A DNA stretch of 7,583 bases from JBBPYA01 sp038200385 (GCA_038200385.1 JBBPYA010000307.1:1-7583), one strand, 5' to 3'. Positions 1 to 6,160 are shown, numbered from the stretch's first letter. Notes: generated from the letters alone by a model not told the origin. Program-made: numbers and translations.

Positions 1-13
1 AGCGTCATCTTCA

Positions 14-19
14 TACGCT
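14..19 (+). promoter_or_regulatory. possible -10 element of the DUF305 gene
   Basis: The hexamer TACGCT fits the actinobacterial housekeeping -10 pattern TANNNT and lies about 28 bases before the start codon, leaving room for a short leader with the ribosome binding site at 34-40. The matching -35 region would fall outside the window, so the call rests on six bases only. The same hexamer forms the right arm of an inverted repeat (AGCGT at 1-5, ACGCT at 15-19, 9-base spacer), which could be half of an operator cut by the window edge, or chance. Confidence 0.25.
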
Positions 20-47
20 CGACCGTGACTCGTAGAGGAGAAACCCA

Positions 48-728
48 GTGAAGGTTCGGATCACCATGCCCGTTGTCGCCATCGCAGCGGCAGCCGCGTT
101 GGCCGGAGGCGGTGTCGCGGTGGCGGCCACGACGCCATTCGGCAATGACAGCAGGCCATCCATGTCCGGGATGGGCAATGGCGGTTCGATGATGGACGGG
201 GCGATGCCGATGGGGGGCGGCGGATCCACCATGGGGCAGTTCTCCCAGGACTTGCCCTTCGACCTGCAATTCATCGACCAGATGACGATGCACCACCAGG
301 GTGCCCTGATGTCGACCCGGGCCATGATCGCTGACTCCGGTCGACCGGAGTTACGCGATCTCGCCGCCGGCATAGAGAAGAGCCAGACCGCCCAAGTCCG
401 GCAGATGCAGCAGTGGCGCGCCCAGTGGTACGGCGGAGCCCCTTCGACGCTGGGTGGTGGCATGGACGGCGGCATGATGGAAGACGCCATGGGTTCGGAC
501 ATGGCAGCCTCGATGCGGACCGGGATGGCCCAGATGATGGGCGGGGCGGCCAACGTCGAGACCATGTACCTGCAGATGATGATCGTGCATCATCAGCTCG
601 GGGTGGACATGGCCAAGGAAGCCATTGCCCGCTCGGACCGTCCAGAGATCCGCCAGCTGGCCCAGCAGATCGTCGACGAGCAGTCAGCCCAGATCGTGCT
701 GATGCGCGGCTACCTGGCCGGGAAGTGA
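48..728 (+). CDS. secreted methionine-rich DUF305 protein
   Basis: A 226-residue exported protein of the DUF305 family (ferritin-like helical fold). The GTG start is preceded by AGAGGAG at 34-40 with 7-base spacing, which fixes the start. Residues 1-26 form a Sec-type signal peptide: positive MKVR, a hydrophobic Ala/Val core, then an AVA cleavage site. There is no lipobox cysteine. Two DUF305 repeats follow, each with the family's paired histidines: MHHQGA (H82/H83) and VHHQLG (H181/H182), each followed by a helical segment rich in Arg, Gln and Glu. Two Met/Gly-rich stretches (about residues 38-62 and 136-163) contain many single and paired methionines. Family members often sit beside copper-handling genes, and Met/His clusters suit Cu(I) binding, so a periplasmic or extracellular copper-binding role is my inference, not shown here. 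The next gene overlaps its stop codon. Family assignment is firm; function is open. Confidence 0.9.
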   Translation: MKVRITMPVVAIAAAAALAGGGVAVAATTPFGNDSRPSMSGMGNGGSMMDGAMPMGGGGSTMGQFSQDLPFDLQFIDQMTMHHQGALMSTRAMIADSGRPELRDLAAGIEKSQTAQVRQMQQWRAQWYGGAPSTLGGGMDGGMMEDAMGSDMAASMRTGMAQMMGGAANVETMYLQMMIVHHQLGVDMAKEAIARSDRPEIRQLAQQIVDEQSAQIVLMRGYLAGK

Positions 729-1402
729 GAATCCGCAGCAACGCGACACCGGCTGCGACCACGGAGACCGAACGGGTCCGCAGCATCTATGAGCGACTAG
801 CTCGCCGTTACGACCGGCTGATCGGCATCGCTGAGCGTCTGCTGTTCACCGGTGGCCGGGAATGGGCCTGCGAGCAGGCGCACGGTGACGTGCTCGAGGT
901 CGCTATTGGAACCGGCCGCAATCTCGCCTACTACCCTGCCGGAGTAAGCCTCACCGGTGTCGATGTCAGCAGCCGGATGCTTGAGTTCGCAGCGAAGCGG
1001 GCCGGCGATCTCGATCTGGACGTCGCATTGACGCGCGGCGATGCACAGCAGCTGGACTTCCCGGACTCCTCGTTCGACACCGTGGTGGCGACGTTGACGC
1101 TGTGCAGCATCCCCGACGATGCGGCGGCGGTCCAGGAGATGGCCCGGGTCCTGCGACCGGGTGGTCAACTGCGGCTACTCGACCACGTGGCCAGCCCGAA
1201 TCAGATCGTCCGGTCACTGCAACGCCTGCTCGACCCGCCGATGGTGCGCCTGGAGGGCGACCACCTGCTGCGACGCCCCGAGGCCAGCGTGCTGGCCGCG
1301 GGATTGACCATCACGCAGTTGCGGCGGTCGAAGGTTGGCATCGTGCTAGCCCTCTCGGCGGTCAAGCAACAGACGAGCCAACCGTCGTCAGGACCCGGGT
1401 GA
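725..1402 (+). CDS. class I SAM-dependent methyltransferase (UbiE/COQ5-like)
   Basis: A 225-residue cytosolic methyltransferase. I chose the GTG at 725 because it overlaps the stop of the DUF305 gene (GTGA), a typical translational-coupling arrangement, and because conserved sequence starts soon after (RVRSIYERLARRYDRL). The reading frame stays open far upstream but there it only shadows the DUF305 gene. Motif I is VLEVAIGTGRN (residues 56-66), the SAM-binding glycine loop. The acidic residue that binds the SAM ribose is D80 in TGVDVSS. GDAQQLDFPDSSFD is the motif around the adenine, and EMARVLRPGG followed by LLDHV is the usual post-motif region of UbiE-like enzymes. Length is normal for a stand-alone enzyme. 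The methyl acceptor cannot be read from sequence: quinones, phospholipids and small metabolites are all possible. Co-expression with DUF305 is implied by the overlap. Confidence 0.88.
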   Translation: MRIRSNATPAATTETERVRSIYERLARRYDRLIGIAERLLFTGGREWACEQAHGDVLEVAIGTGRNLAYYPAGVSLTGVDVSSRMLEFAAKRAGDLDLDVALTRGDAQQLDFPDSSFDTVVATLTLCSIPDDAAAVQEMARVLRPGGQLRLLDHVASPNQIVRSLQRLLDPPMVRLEGDHLLRRPEASVLAAGLTITQLRRSKVGIVLALSAVKQQTSQPSSGPG

Positions 1403-1404
1403 TC

Positions 1405-1425
1405 CATGCCGGCAGGGACGGCATG
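1405..1425 (+). terminator. hairpin just after the methyltransferase gene
   Basis: CATGCCG (1405-1411) and CGGCATG (1419-1425) are perfect inverted repeats around a 7-base loop, beginning two bases after the stop codon. There is no T-tract downstream, so it may be a weak terminator, an mRNA-stabilising 3' end, or chance in GC-rich DNA. Its position at the end of the two-gene unit supports a 3'-end role. Confidence 0.35.
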
Positions 1426-1515
1426 CCGAGGGCGAGCGTTACTTCGCGTCCACCAGAGTCCGACCATCTCAAACTCTGCGCTCACGGCAATCACGCTGTC
1501 CCCCAGAGCCGGGTG

Positions 1516-1529
1516 CCCGATTTATCGGG
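1516..1529. promoter_or_regulatory. short palindrome upstream of the broken SRPBCC gene
   Basis: CCCGAT, a 2-base spacer TT, and ATCGGG form a near-perfect 14-bp palindrome 63 bases upstream of the pseudogene start. It could be a small operator, or a weak hairpin. The rest of the 190-base gap 1403-1592 shows no gene and no convincing -10/-35 pair. Confidence 0.25.
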
Positions 1530-1592
1530 TCCTCCGGTCGGCGTGCCATGCTCGACAGCGGCGGGAACCGGGCAGCGACGCGGAGGGCTGCG

Positions 1593-2028
1593 ATGGATGT
1601 CGACTTGAGCACCGAGACGGTCATCGACCGCCTGCCAGCGGAGGTTGCGGCCTACGCCGGGGACCCGGGGAACGCACCGCACTGGTACGCCAACATCTCC
1701 TCCGTCGACTGGTTGACTCCTCCTCCGGTCGCCGTCGGGTCGCGGATGGACTTCGTCGCCCGCTTCATGGGCTGCACCCTCGCTACACCCACGAGGTCAT
1801 CGAGCTGGACTCATCCCACCTGGTGATGCGCACCGCCCAGGGACCGTTCCCGATGCAGACGACGTACACCTGGAGTGCGCTCGGGTCGACCGGACCACGA
1901 TGGGCCTGCCAGACCGCGGCCGCCCCTCCGGATTCGCCACCATGACCGCGCCAGTCATAGCCGCCGCCATGCGCCGGGACAACACCAAGACCCTGGCCCG
2001 GCTCAAGGCGTTGCTCGAAGCTCGCTGA
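1593..2028 (+). pseudogene. SRPBCC / polyketide-cyclase-like protein, two frameshifts
   Basis: Three consecutive frames together encode one SRPBCC-family protein of about 145 residues, the usual length. Part 1 starts at ATG 1593, with GGAGGG at 1582-1587 as ribosome binding site, and reads MDVDLSTETVIDRLPAEV, then HWYANISSVDW and GSRMDFVARFMG. Near 1782-1784 the homologous reading moves to another frame (YTHEVIELDSSHLVMRTAQ, then GPFPMQTTYTW). Near 1880-1888 it moves again (DRTTMGLPDRGRPSGF, then AAAMRRDNTKTLARLKALLEAR) and ends at TGA 2026-2028. Each break is explained by loss of one base, for example one missing from the codon before TAC in CTC-GC-TAC. Intact relatives bind small hydrophobic ligands in a helix-grip cavity, with roles mostly unknown in actinobacteria. 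Unrepaired, ribosomes would make about 78 residues of mixed sequence. Either a recent pseudogene or two sequencing errors; the well-preserved protein similarity on both sides of each break fits both. Confidence 0.82.
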
Positions 2029-2061
2029 CGCCGCGACCGTCGACGTGTCATTGTCGGTGCC

Positions 2062-2745
2062 GTGTACGGCGTGCCGGCGCGGACCCGACGTGAGCTGTCG
2101 TGGGCGGGCGCCCTGCTCGCCGTCGTGGCCGTCCTGGCACTCCCGCTGGTCATCGTCCCGGCGGGGCTCACCACCATCGACCGGGCGGTCGGGTCGCTGC
2201 TGGTGTTCCACGGCGACCGCTCGGCCATCACCGTCCTCCAGGTGCTCACCGCGCCGGGCGCCGAGGACATCCGGTATCCGCTCCTGTTGACCGTTGCCGG
2301 ATTCCTGCTGTGGCGCAGGCGATGGCGGCTCGCCGCATTCGTCGCGGTGGCCGCCCTGGGCGTGAGCCCGGTCAACCGCGCGCTGAAGGCCGTCTTCGAA
2401 CGCCCGCGCCCCTCGTACGCCGGGACGACCGTCACCGCCGGCGACTGGTCCTTCCCCAGCGGGCACGCCTCCGGCGCCGCGGTGCTGGCCGGCGTCCTGC
2501 TCGTGCTGGTCTGGCCGCACGTGCGGCAGCACCGCGTGCTGGCCGGCGCCGTCGCGGCCCTCGGTGCCGTGACGATCGCCTGGACCAGGATGGCCCTGGG
2601 CGTGCACTACCTGTCCGACGTCGTGGCCGGCCTGGCGCTCGGCGGCGCGGTCGTGCTGCTGGCGCTCGTGGTCTTCGACCCGCTACGGCCGCGCACGCCC
2701 GACCCGGCGCCCTCCGGGGCCTCCGTCGTCGCGTCCGCCGGTTGA
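2062..2745 (+). CDS. PAP2-family membrane phosphatase
   Basis: A 227-residue integral membrane phosphatase of the PAP2 / lipid phosphate phosphatase superfamily. The three catalytic signatures are all present: KX6RP as K109-AVFERP-R116-P117, PSGH at residues 132-135 (catalytic-site H135), and the SRX5HX3D motif as T175-R176 then H182 and D186, with Thr replacing the common Ser. About five to six hydrophobic segments surround them, with the active site expected on the outer face. Likely substrates are lipid phosphates such as undecaprenyl pyrophosphate or phosphatidic acid; the sequence does not decide which. The GTG at 2062 is the first plausible start, but no strong ribosome binding site precedes it, and the in-frame GTG at 2071 is an alternative. 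It lies 33 bases after the broken SRPBCC gene and 92 bases before htrA on the same strand. Confidence 0.88.
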   Translation: MYGVPARTRRELSWAGALLAVVAVLALPLVIVPAGLTTIDRAVGSLLVFHGDRSAITVLQVLTAPGAEDIRYPLLLTVAGFLLWRRRWRLAAFVAVAALGVSPVNRALKAVFERPRPSYAGTTVTAGDWSFPSGHASGAAVLAGVLLVLVWPHVRQHRVLAGAVAALGAVTIAWTRMALGVHYLSDVVAGLALGGAVVLLALVVFDPLRPRTPDPAPSGASVVASAG

Positions 2746-2774
2746 GCGATACCCCCTCGGGACCTGGCCCAGAC

Positions 2775-2823
2775 CGCAGGAAGCTCTCAGCCAACGCACA
2801 GGAAACGGCCAGGCCGCTCTCAG
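2775..2823 (+). promoter_or_regulatory. five CAG pentamers at exact 11-bp spacing before htrA
   Basis: The pentamers CGCAG (2775), CTCAG (2786), CACAG (2797), GCCAG (2808) and CTCAG (2819) begin exactly 11 bp apart. The first and last CTCAG copies belong to an identical 8-mer GCTCTCAG at 2783-2790 and 2816-2823, 33 bp apart. Two adjacent 11-mers (2786-2796 and 2797-2807) agree at 8 of 11 positions. Head-to-tail repeats with about 11-bp period are the normal binding pattern of OmpR/PhoB-type response regulators, and htrA-type proteases are commonly controlled by envelope-stress two-component systems (MprAB on pepD in mycobacteria). Calling this a response-regulator operator is inference. No clear -10 element is seen between the array and the htrA start. 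Confidence 0.5.
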
Positions 2824-2837
2824 ACTGGCAGGACATC

Positions 2838-4400
2838 GTGACTGCCATGACCAGCAACCAGACCGGCCCGGACGACCCGGGCCAGGGTTCGTCCCCGACC
2901 GGTCCGTCGTACCCGCCATCCTCGGAGTACGGCGACCGCCCCACTACGCCTGCCCAGCCGGACGGGCCGGCGACGCGGCCGCAGCACGGCGAGCGCCCGG
3001 CGGAGCCCACCGGTCCCGCAACCTCGCCGCAGTACGGCGACCGCTCGCCGACGCCGTCACAGCCCACCGGGCCCGCGACGCCGCCGCAGTACGGCCAGCG
3101 CCCCGGAACGGCGCCGATCTACGGCCAGCGCCCGTATGGGGGAGCGCCGTCCGGTAGCACCCCCTACAGCGGAGCGCCTTCCGGCAGCACGCCCTACGGT
3201 GGCACCCCCTACACAAGCTCCCCGTACACCGGCGCGCCGTACGCCCCCCGGCCCTACGCCTCGCAGTCCTACGGCCCACCGCCGGTCCAGCCGGTCGCAC
3301 CGGCGCCGGTCGCGAAGACCAGGCAGCGCCGGGGAAGCACCGGCCTGATCGCCGCCGTCGCGGCGACCGCCCTGCTCGCCGGCGGCGGCGGCGCGGTGAT
3401 CGGCTCGCAGCTGGCCACCGGCCCGACGGGGGCCTCGGCAACGTCCACGACGACCAGCACGGTCCTGTCCCCGGCCAATGCCTCGACGGTGTCCTCCGTG
3501 GCCCGCGACGCCCTGCCCAGCGTCGTGACCATCGACGTCCGGGGCGCCACCCAGGCCGGCACCGGATCCGGGGTCATCCTCAGCCAGGACGGCCTGATCA
3601 TCACGAACAACCACGTCGTCGCCGCCGCATCGGGCGGAACCATCAAGGTGGAGTTCGCCGACGGCACGACGGCGGCGGCCAGCGTGGTGGGGGCCGACCC
3701 CACCAGCGACATCGCCGTGATCCGCGCCAAGGGTGTCTCCAACCTGAAGCCGGCCACGTTCGCCGACTCCAAGAAGGTCGCCGTCGGCGAGCTCGTCGTG
3801 GCCATCGGCTCGCCGTTGGGACTGAACGAGACCGTCACGTCCGGGGTCGTGAGCGCGGTGGACCGGCCGGTCCGGACCGGTGACAGCTCCAGCCAGGCCG
3901 TGATCGACGCGATCCAGACCGACGCCGCCATCAACCCGGGTAACTCCGGGGGTGCGTTGCTCAACGGCGACGGCCAGGTCATCGGCATCAACTCCGCGAT
4001 CGCCACGCTGGGCAGCAGCAGTCCGAACTCGACTCAGTCCGGCAACATCGGTGTGGGTTTCGCGATCCCGAGTGACACCGCCAGGGGCGTCGCCGACCAG
4101 CTCATCAAGAACGGCGTCGCCGTGCACGCCCAGCTCGGCGTCGAGGCGTCCAGCTTCTCCAACGCCACGACCTCGGGCGCACAGGTCCAGACCGTGGTGC
4201 CCAACGGCCCGGCCGCCAAGGCCGGCCTGCAGCCCGGCGACGTGATCACGAACTTGGACGGGCGCACGATCGAGGACGTGGACACCCTCGTCGTCGCCGT
4301 CCGGTCGCACTCCCCCGGGGACAGCGTCACGGTGCAGTTCCTGCATAAGGGCAAGCAGCAGACGGCCACCGCCACCCTGACGAAGGCCCCCACGCAGTAA
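2838..4400 (+). CDS. htrA: membrane-anchored HtrA/DegP-like serine protease with PDZ domain
   Basis: A trypsin-like (S1C) protease for quality control of exported proteins, about 520 residues. Layout: a cytosolic, disordered Pro/Gln/Tyr/Gly-rich N-terminus (about 1-160) with repeated PQYGDR/YGQRP units; a basic stop (KTRQRRGS); one membrane helix (169-192); a Thr/Ser/Ala-rich extracytoplasmic linker; the protease domain with H259 (TNNHVV), D291 (TSDIAVI) and S370 (GNSGGAL) as catalytic triad; and a PDZ domain (about 431-515) carrying the AQLGVEA entry and LQPGDVITNLDG. All catalytic residues are intact. The GTG at 2838 has AGGA at 2830-2833, spacing four; ATG at 2847 is the other candidate and costs three residues. 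The frame stays open upstream only as a shadow of the PAP2 gene. It probably has its own promoter, given the 92-base gap with a phased repeat array, and it ends at two hairpins. Paralogues called pepD or degP are equally possible names. Confidence 0.93.
   Translation: MTAMTSNQTGPDDPGQGSSPTGPSYPPSSEYGDRPTTPAQPDGPATRPQHGERPAEPTGPATSPQYGDRSPTPSQPTGPATPPQYGQRPGTAPIYGQRPYGGAPSGSTPYSGAPSGSTPYGGTPYTSSPYTGAPYAPRPYASQSYGPPPVQPVAPAPVAKTRQRRGSTGLIAAVAATALLAGGGGAVIGSQLATGPTGASATSTTTSTVLSPANASTVSSVARDALPSVVTIDVRGATQAGTGSGVILSQDGLIITNNHVVAAASGGTIKVEFADGTTAAASVVGADPTSDIAVIRAKGVSNLKPATFADSKKVAVGELVVAIGSPLGLNETVTSGVVSAVDRPVRTGDSSSQAVIDAIQTDAAINPGNSGGALLNGDGQVIGINSAIATLGSSSPNSTQSGNIGVGFAIPSDTARGVADQLIKNGVAVHAQLGVEASSFSNATTSGAQVQTVVPNGPAAKAGLQPGDVITNLDGRTIEDVDTLVVAVRSHSPGDSVTVQFLHKGKQQTATATLTKAPTQ
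3141..3200 (+). repeat. 30-bp tandem repeat in the htrA N-terminal region
   Basis: Two adjacent 30-bp units (3141-3170 and 3171-3200) share most bases, starting GGAGCGCC and ending in CCCTAC plus one variable codon, and encode GAPSGSTPY twice. The repeat lies in the disordered cytosolic tail. More degenerate copies of the TPY/SPY/APY theme continue to about 3260, suggesting growth by slippage or unequal recombination. Confidence 0.75.
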
Positions 4401-4408
4401 CCGACGTC

Positions 4409-4445
4409 GCGGCCTCCTCCCGACCCCCACCCCGCGGGAGGCCGC
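4409..4445 (+). terminator. first hairpin after htrA
   Basis: GCGGCCTCC (4409-4417) pairs perfectly with GGAGGCCGC (4437-4445) around a C-rich 19-base loop, beginning eight bases after the htrA stop. Only TT follows, so it resembles the T-poor terminators common in high-GC actinobacteria. It may act together with the next hairpin. Confidence 0.6.
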
Positions 4446-4450
4446 TTCCC

Positions 4451-4500
4451 AGGCCCGTCCCGTCGCGCTACCCCCCTGGCGCGGCGGGACGGGCTTTCTG
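4451..4500 (+). terminator. strong intrinsic terminator after htrA
   Basis: The outer stem is GCCCGTCCCG (4453-4462) with CGGGACGGGC (4485-4494). A T-G wobble and an inner CGCGC/GCGCG stem (4464-4468, 4479-4483) enclose a C-rich loop. TTTCTG follows. The stem is 16 pairs, extendable by two more at the base. It sits in the 138-base gap between convergent htrA and pmt and could also stop pmt transcription as a hairpin, though no T-run lies on that side. Confidence 0.8.
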
Positions 4501-4520
4501 CTGTCCCGGGTGGAAACCCC

Positions 4521-4550
4521 GGCTCAGAACTCCGAGGCTCAGAACCAGGA
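4521..4550. repeat. 15-bp imperfect duplication across the pmt stop
   Basis: GGCTCAGAAC occurs at 4521-4530 and 4536-4545, in 15-bp units that match at 12 of 15 positions. Because 15 is a multiple of three, the minus strand carries TTC-TGA twice in the same frame: the used stop at 4541-4539 and a back-up stop at 4526-4524. It looks like a small slippage duplication at the 3' end of pmt. Confidence 0.5.
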
Positions 4551-6071
4551 GGGGAACCACATCCGGGTCAGCCAGTCCTGGTAGGGCAGCGGCAGCCCGG
4601 TCAGGATCGGGTAGAGGAACGCGAAATTGACGACGACCAGGGCCAGGTACAGGCAGACCGCGCCGAGCCCGAGCTGACGGCGTACGTCGGAGTCGCGGGC
4701 CCGGCCCAGCAGGTCGGCCAGGGTCAGAGCGACCGCCATCACGAAGAACGGCAGCACGGGGGACATGTAGAAGATGAACATCGTGCGCTCGAGGTTGACG
4801 AACCAGGACAGCCAGCCGGCGGCGATGCCGACCAGGATGGCGCCGGCCCGCCAGTCGCGGTGGGCGACCAGCCGCCACACCATCCACAGCAGCGCGGGGG
4901 CGAAGGCGAACCACAGCGCCGGCGTACCGACCATCAGGACGTACCGGACGATCTGACCGCCGGCGGAGTCGGTGAGGCCCTGCGGGTTCCACATCAGGAC
5001 CGGGCGGCCGTCGACCAGCCAGCTCCACGGCTTGGACTCCCACGGGTGTGGTGAGGAAAGCCCGTTGTGGAACGTCAGCATCTCCCCGTGCATGTGCCAC
5101 AACGACCGCAGCGCGTCCGGGATGAACGGCCACGACGTACCCGGGTTGGACTCGGCCCAGTGCCGGCCCTGGGAGGTCTCGCCCATGAACCATCCGGTCC
5201 ACGTCGCGAGGTAGGCCACGACAGGGACGACGCCCAGCGCCCACGCGGCTCCCGGCAGGTCCCGCAGGATCGTCGACCGGGTGGGCCGGTGTACGCCGGC
5301 CGAGCGGCGCGCCGCCCGGTCCCACAGCAGCGACAGGATGGCGAAGCTCGCCACGAAGTAGACCCCGCTCCACTTCACCCCGCAGGCCAGGCCCAGCAAC
5401 GCACCGGCCGACAGCCGCCAGCCACGCGGTCCGGCCCGCGGGCCGATGGCGCCGAGCCGGTCGCTGGCGGAGGACACGATCTCCGCCAGCCGGGCGCGGT
5501 AGCGGTCCCGGTCGACGAGCAGGCAGCCGAACCCGCCCAGCACGAGCGGCTGCAAGAAGATGTCGAGCAAGCCGGTCCGGCTCAGCGTGAAGCTGAGCCC
5601 GTCGACGGCCAGCAGGATCCCGGCCAGCAGCCCGATGAACGTCGAGCGGGTCATCCGGCGCACGATCCGGGCCAGCACTACGACCGCGACGCTGCCGGCG
5701 ACCGCGGCGGAGAACCGCCACCCCAGCGAGTTGTACCCGAACAGGTACTCGCCGGCCGCGATGAACCACTTGCCCAGTGGCGGGTGCACGATGAACGTGT
5801 AGCCGCGGTTGTACTCGTAGCCCGAGCGCAGCAGGTCCGCGGCCTCGGGCGGGTAGTACGCCTCGTCGAAGACGAGATCGCTGGGGTAGTCCAGCCGGAT
5901 CAACCGCAGGACGAGCGCCACGATGCCGAGCCCGCCGATGAGCAGCCAAGCGGCGAGCCGGTCGTCGGGCATCACGACCCGCAGCCGGTCCAGCCGGCTC
6001 AGCGGCCGTCGTGGTGCCGGGACTGGTTCGGGGGGCGGCCCCAGGGGATGCTCGGGTGCCGTCACCACCAT
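4539..6071 (-). CDS. pmt: protein O-mannosyltransferase (GT39, polyprenyl-phosphate-mannose dependent)
   Basis: A 510-residue multi-pass membrane glycosyltransferase that moves mannose from polyprenyl-phosphate-mannose to Ser/Thr of proteins as they leave through the Sec system. After a Pro-rich cytosolic tail and the first membrane helix (about 40-58), the first outer loop carries the catalytic acidic pair D69-E70 in LVFDEAYYPPEA, equivalent to the DE motif of yeast Pmt1. HPPLGKW follows, as usual in the GT-C family. Some ten hydrophobic segments follow. The C-terminal part (from WESKPWSWLVDGRPVLMW, through NLERTMFIFYMSPVLPFF, to YQDWLTRMWFPSWF) is the four-helix domain of PMTs. Length fits actinobacterial Pmt. 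ATG 6071 has no proper ribosome binding site but has a well-placed -10, suggesting a leaderless message. It is divergent from rsmI, as in mycobacteria (Rv1002c/Rv1003), and convergent with htrA. Confidence 0.93.
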   Translation of the reverse strand: MVVTAPEHPLGPPPEPVPAPRRPLSRLDRLRVVMPDDRLAAWLLIGGLGIVALVLRLIRLDYPSDLVFDEAYYPPEAADLLRSGYEYNRGYTFIVHPPLGKWFIAAGEYLFGYNSLGWRFSAAVAGSVAVVVLARIVRRMTRSTFIGLLAGILLAVDGLSFTLSRTGLLDIFLQPLVLGGFGCLLVDRDRYRARLAEIVSSASDRLGAIGPRAGPRGWRLSAGALLGLACGVKWSGVYFVASFAILSLLWDRAARRSAGVHRPTRSTILRDLPGAAWALGVVPVVAYLATWTGWFMGETSQGRHWAESNPGTSWPFIPDALRSLWHMHGEMLTFHNGLSSPHPWESKPWSWLVDGRPVLMWNPQGLTDSAGGQIVRYVLMVGTPALWFAFAPALLWMVWRLVAHRDWRAGAILVGIAAGWLSWFVNLERTMFIFYMSPVLPFFVMAVALTLADLLGRARDSDVRRQLGLGAVCLYLALVVVNFAFLYPILTGLPLPYQDWLTRMWFPSWF

Positions 6072-6083
6072 CCACCGATCGTA
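6071..6083 (-). promoter_or_regulatory. candidate leaderless promoter of pmt
   Basis: On the minus strand TACGAT (6083-6078) fits TANNNT and its last T is followed by exactly six bases before the A of the ATG at 6071, placing it at -12 to -7 if that A is the transcript's first base. No AGGAGG-like site precedes the ATG. The -35 position (6106-6101) reads CATTCC, a poor match, and touches the palindrome at 6106-6122. Leaderless genes are common in actinobacteria. Confidence 0.45.
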
Positions 6084-6105
6084 AGCTTGCCGCCGCGGCC
6101 GGAAT

Positions 6106-6122
6106 GATCAGGTCACCTGATC
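6106..6122. promoter_or_regulatory. 17-bp palindrome, copy 1, between pmt and rsmI
   Basis: GATCAGGT, a central C, and ACCTGATC form a perfect 8+1+8 inverted repeat. It lies just upstream of the putative pmt -35 and 64 bases before the rsmI start, so it could be an operator for either or both genes. An identical copy occurs 83 bp further on. Regulator unknown. Confidence 0.45.
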
Positions 6123-6151
6123 GTGGCCGTACCTACCGGGTGGCACAGCAC

Positions 6152-6160
6152 AGGAGAGGA
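6152..6160 (+). promoter_or_regulatory. ribosome binding site that fixes the rsmI start
   Basis: AGGAGAGGA sits nine bases before GTG 6170. It favours that start over the in-frame GTG at 6140, which lies upstream of it. The 10-mer GGAGAGGACC recurs 20 bp later (6173-6182) inside the first codons of rsmI. Confidence 0.65.

Noticed and set aside
413..724. N-terminal extension of the methyltransferase frame
   Set aside because: It is an out-of-frame reading of the DUF305 gene, and the methyltransferase domain is complete from GTG 725.
1797..2607. Long minus-strand open frames across the SRPBCC/PAP2 region
   Set aside because: They encode low-complexity Arg/Gly/Ala-rich sequence, run antisense to a PAP2 gene with all three catalytic motifs, and are the usual by-product of high-GC DNA.
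2783..2823. CRISPR-like repeat interpretation of the repeated GCTCTCAG
   Set aside because: The repeats are 8 bp or shorter at an 11-bp period without spacers; operator half-sites explain them better.
2100..2837. N-terminal extension of the htrA frame through the PAP2 gene
   Set aside because: The extension is Arg/Gly/Pro-rich out-of-frame translation of PAP2; the protein becomes coherent only after the start near 2838-2847.
3057..4430. Large minus-strand frame opposite htrA
   Set aside because: Gly/Arg/Asp-rich with no recognisable domain; the opposite strand has an intact catalytic triad and PDZ domain.
5067..6107. Plus-strand 346-codon frame opposite pmt
   Set aside because: Rich in Arg, Gln and Pro with no motif, antisense to a clear membrane transferase; a composition artefact.
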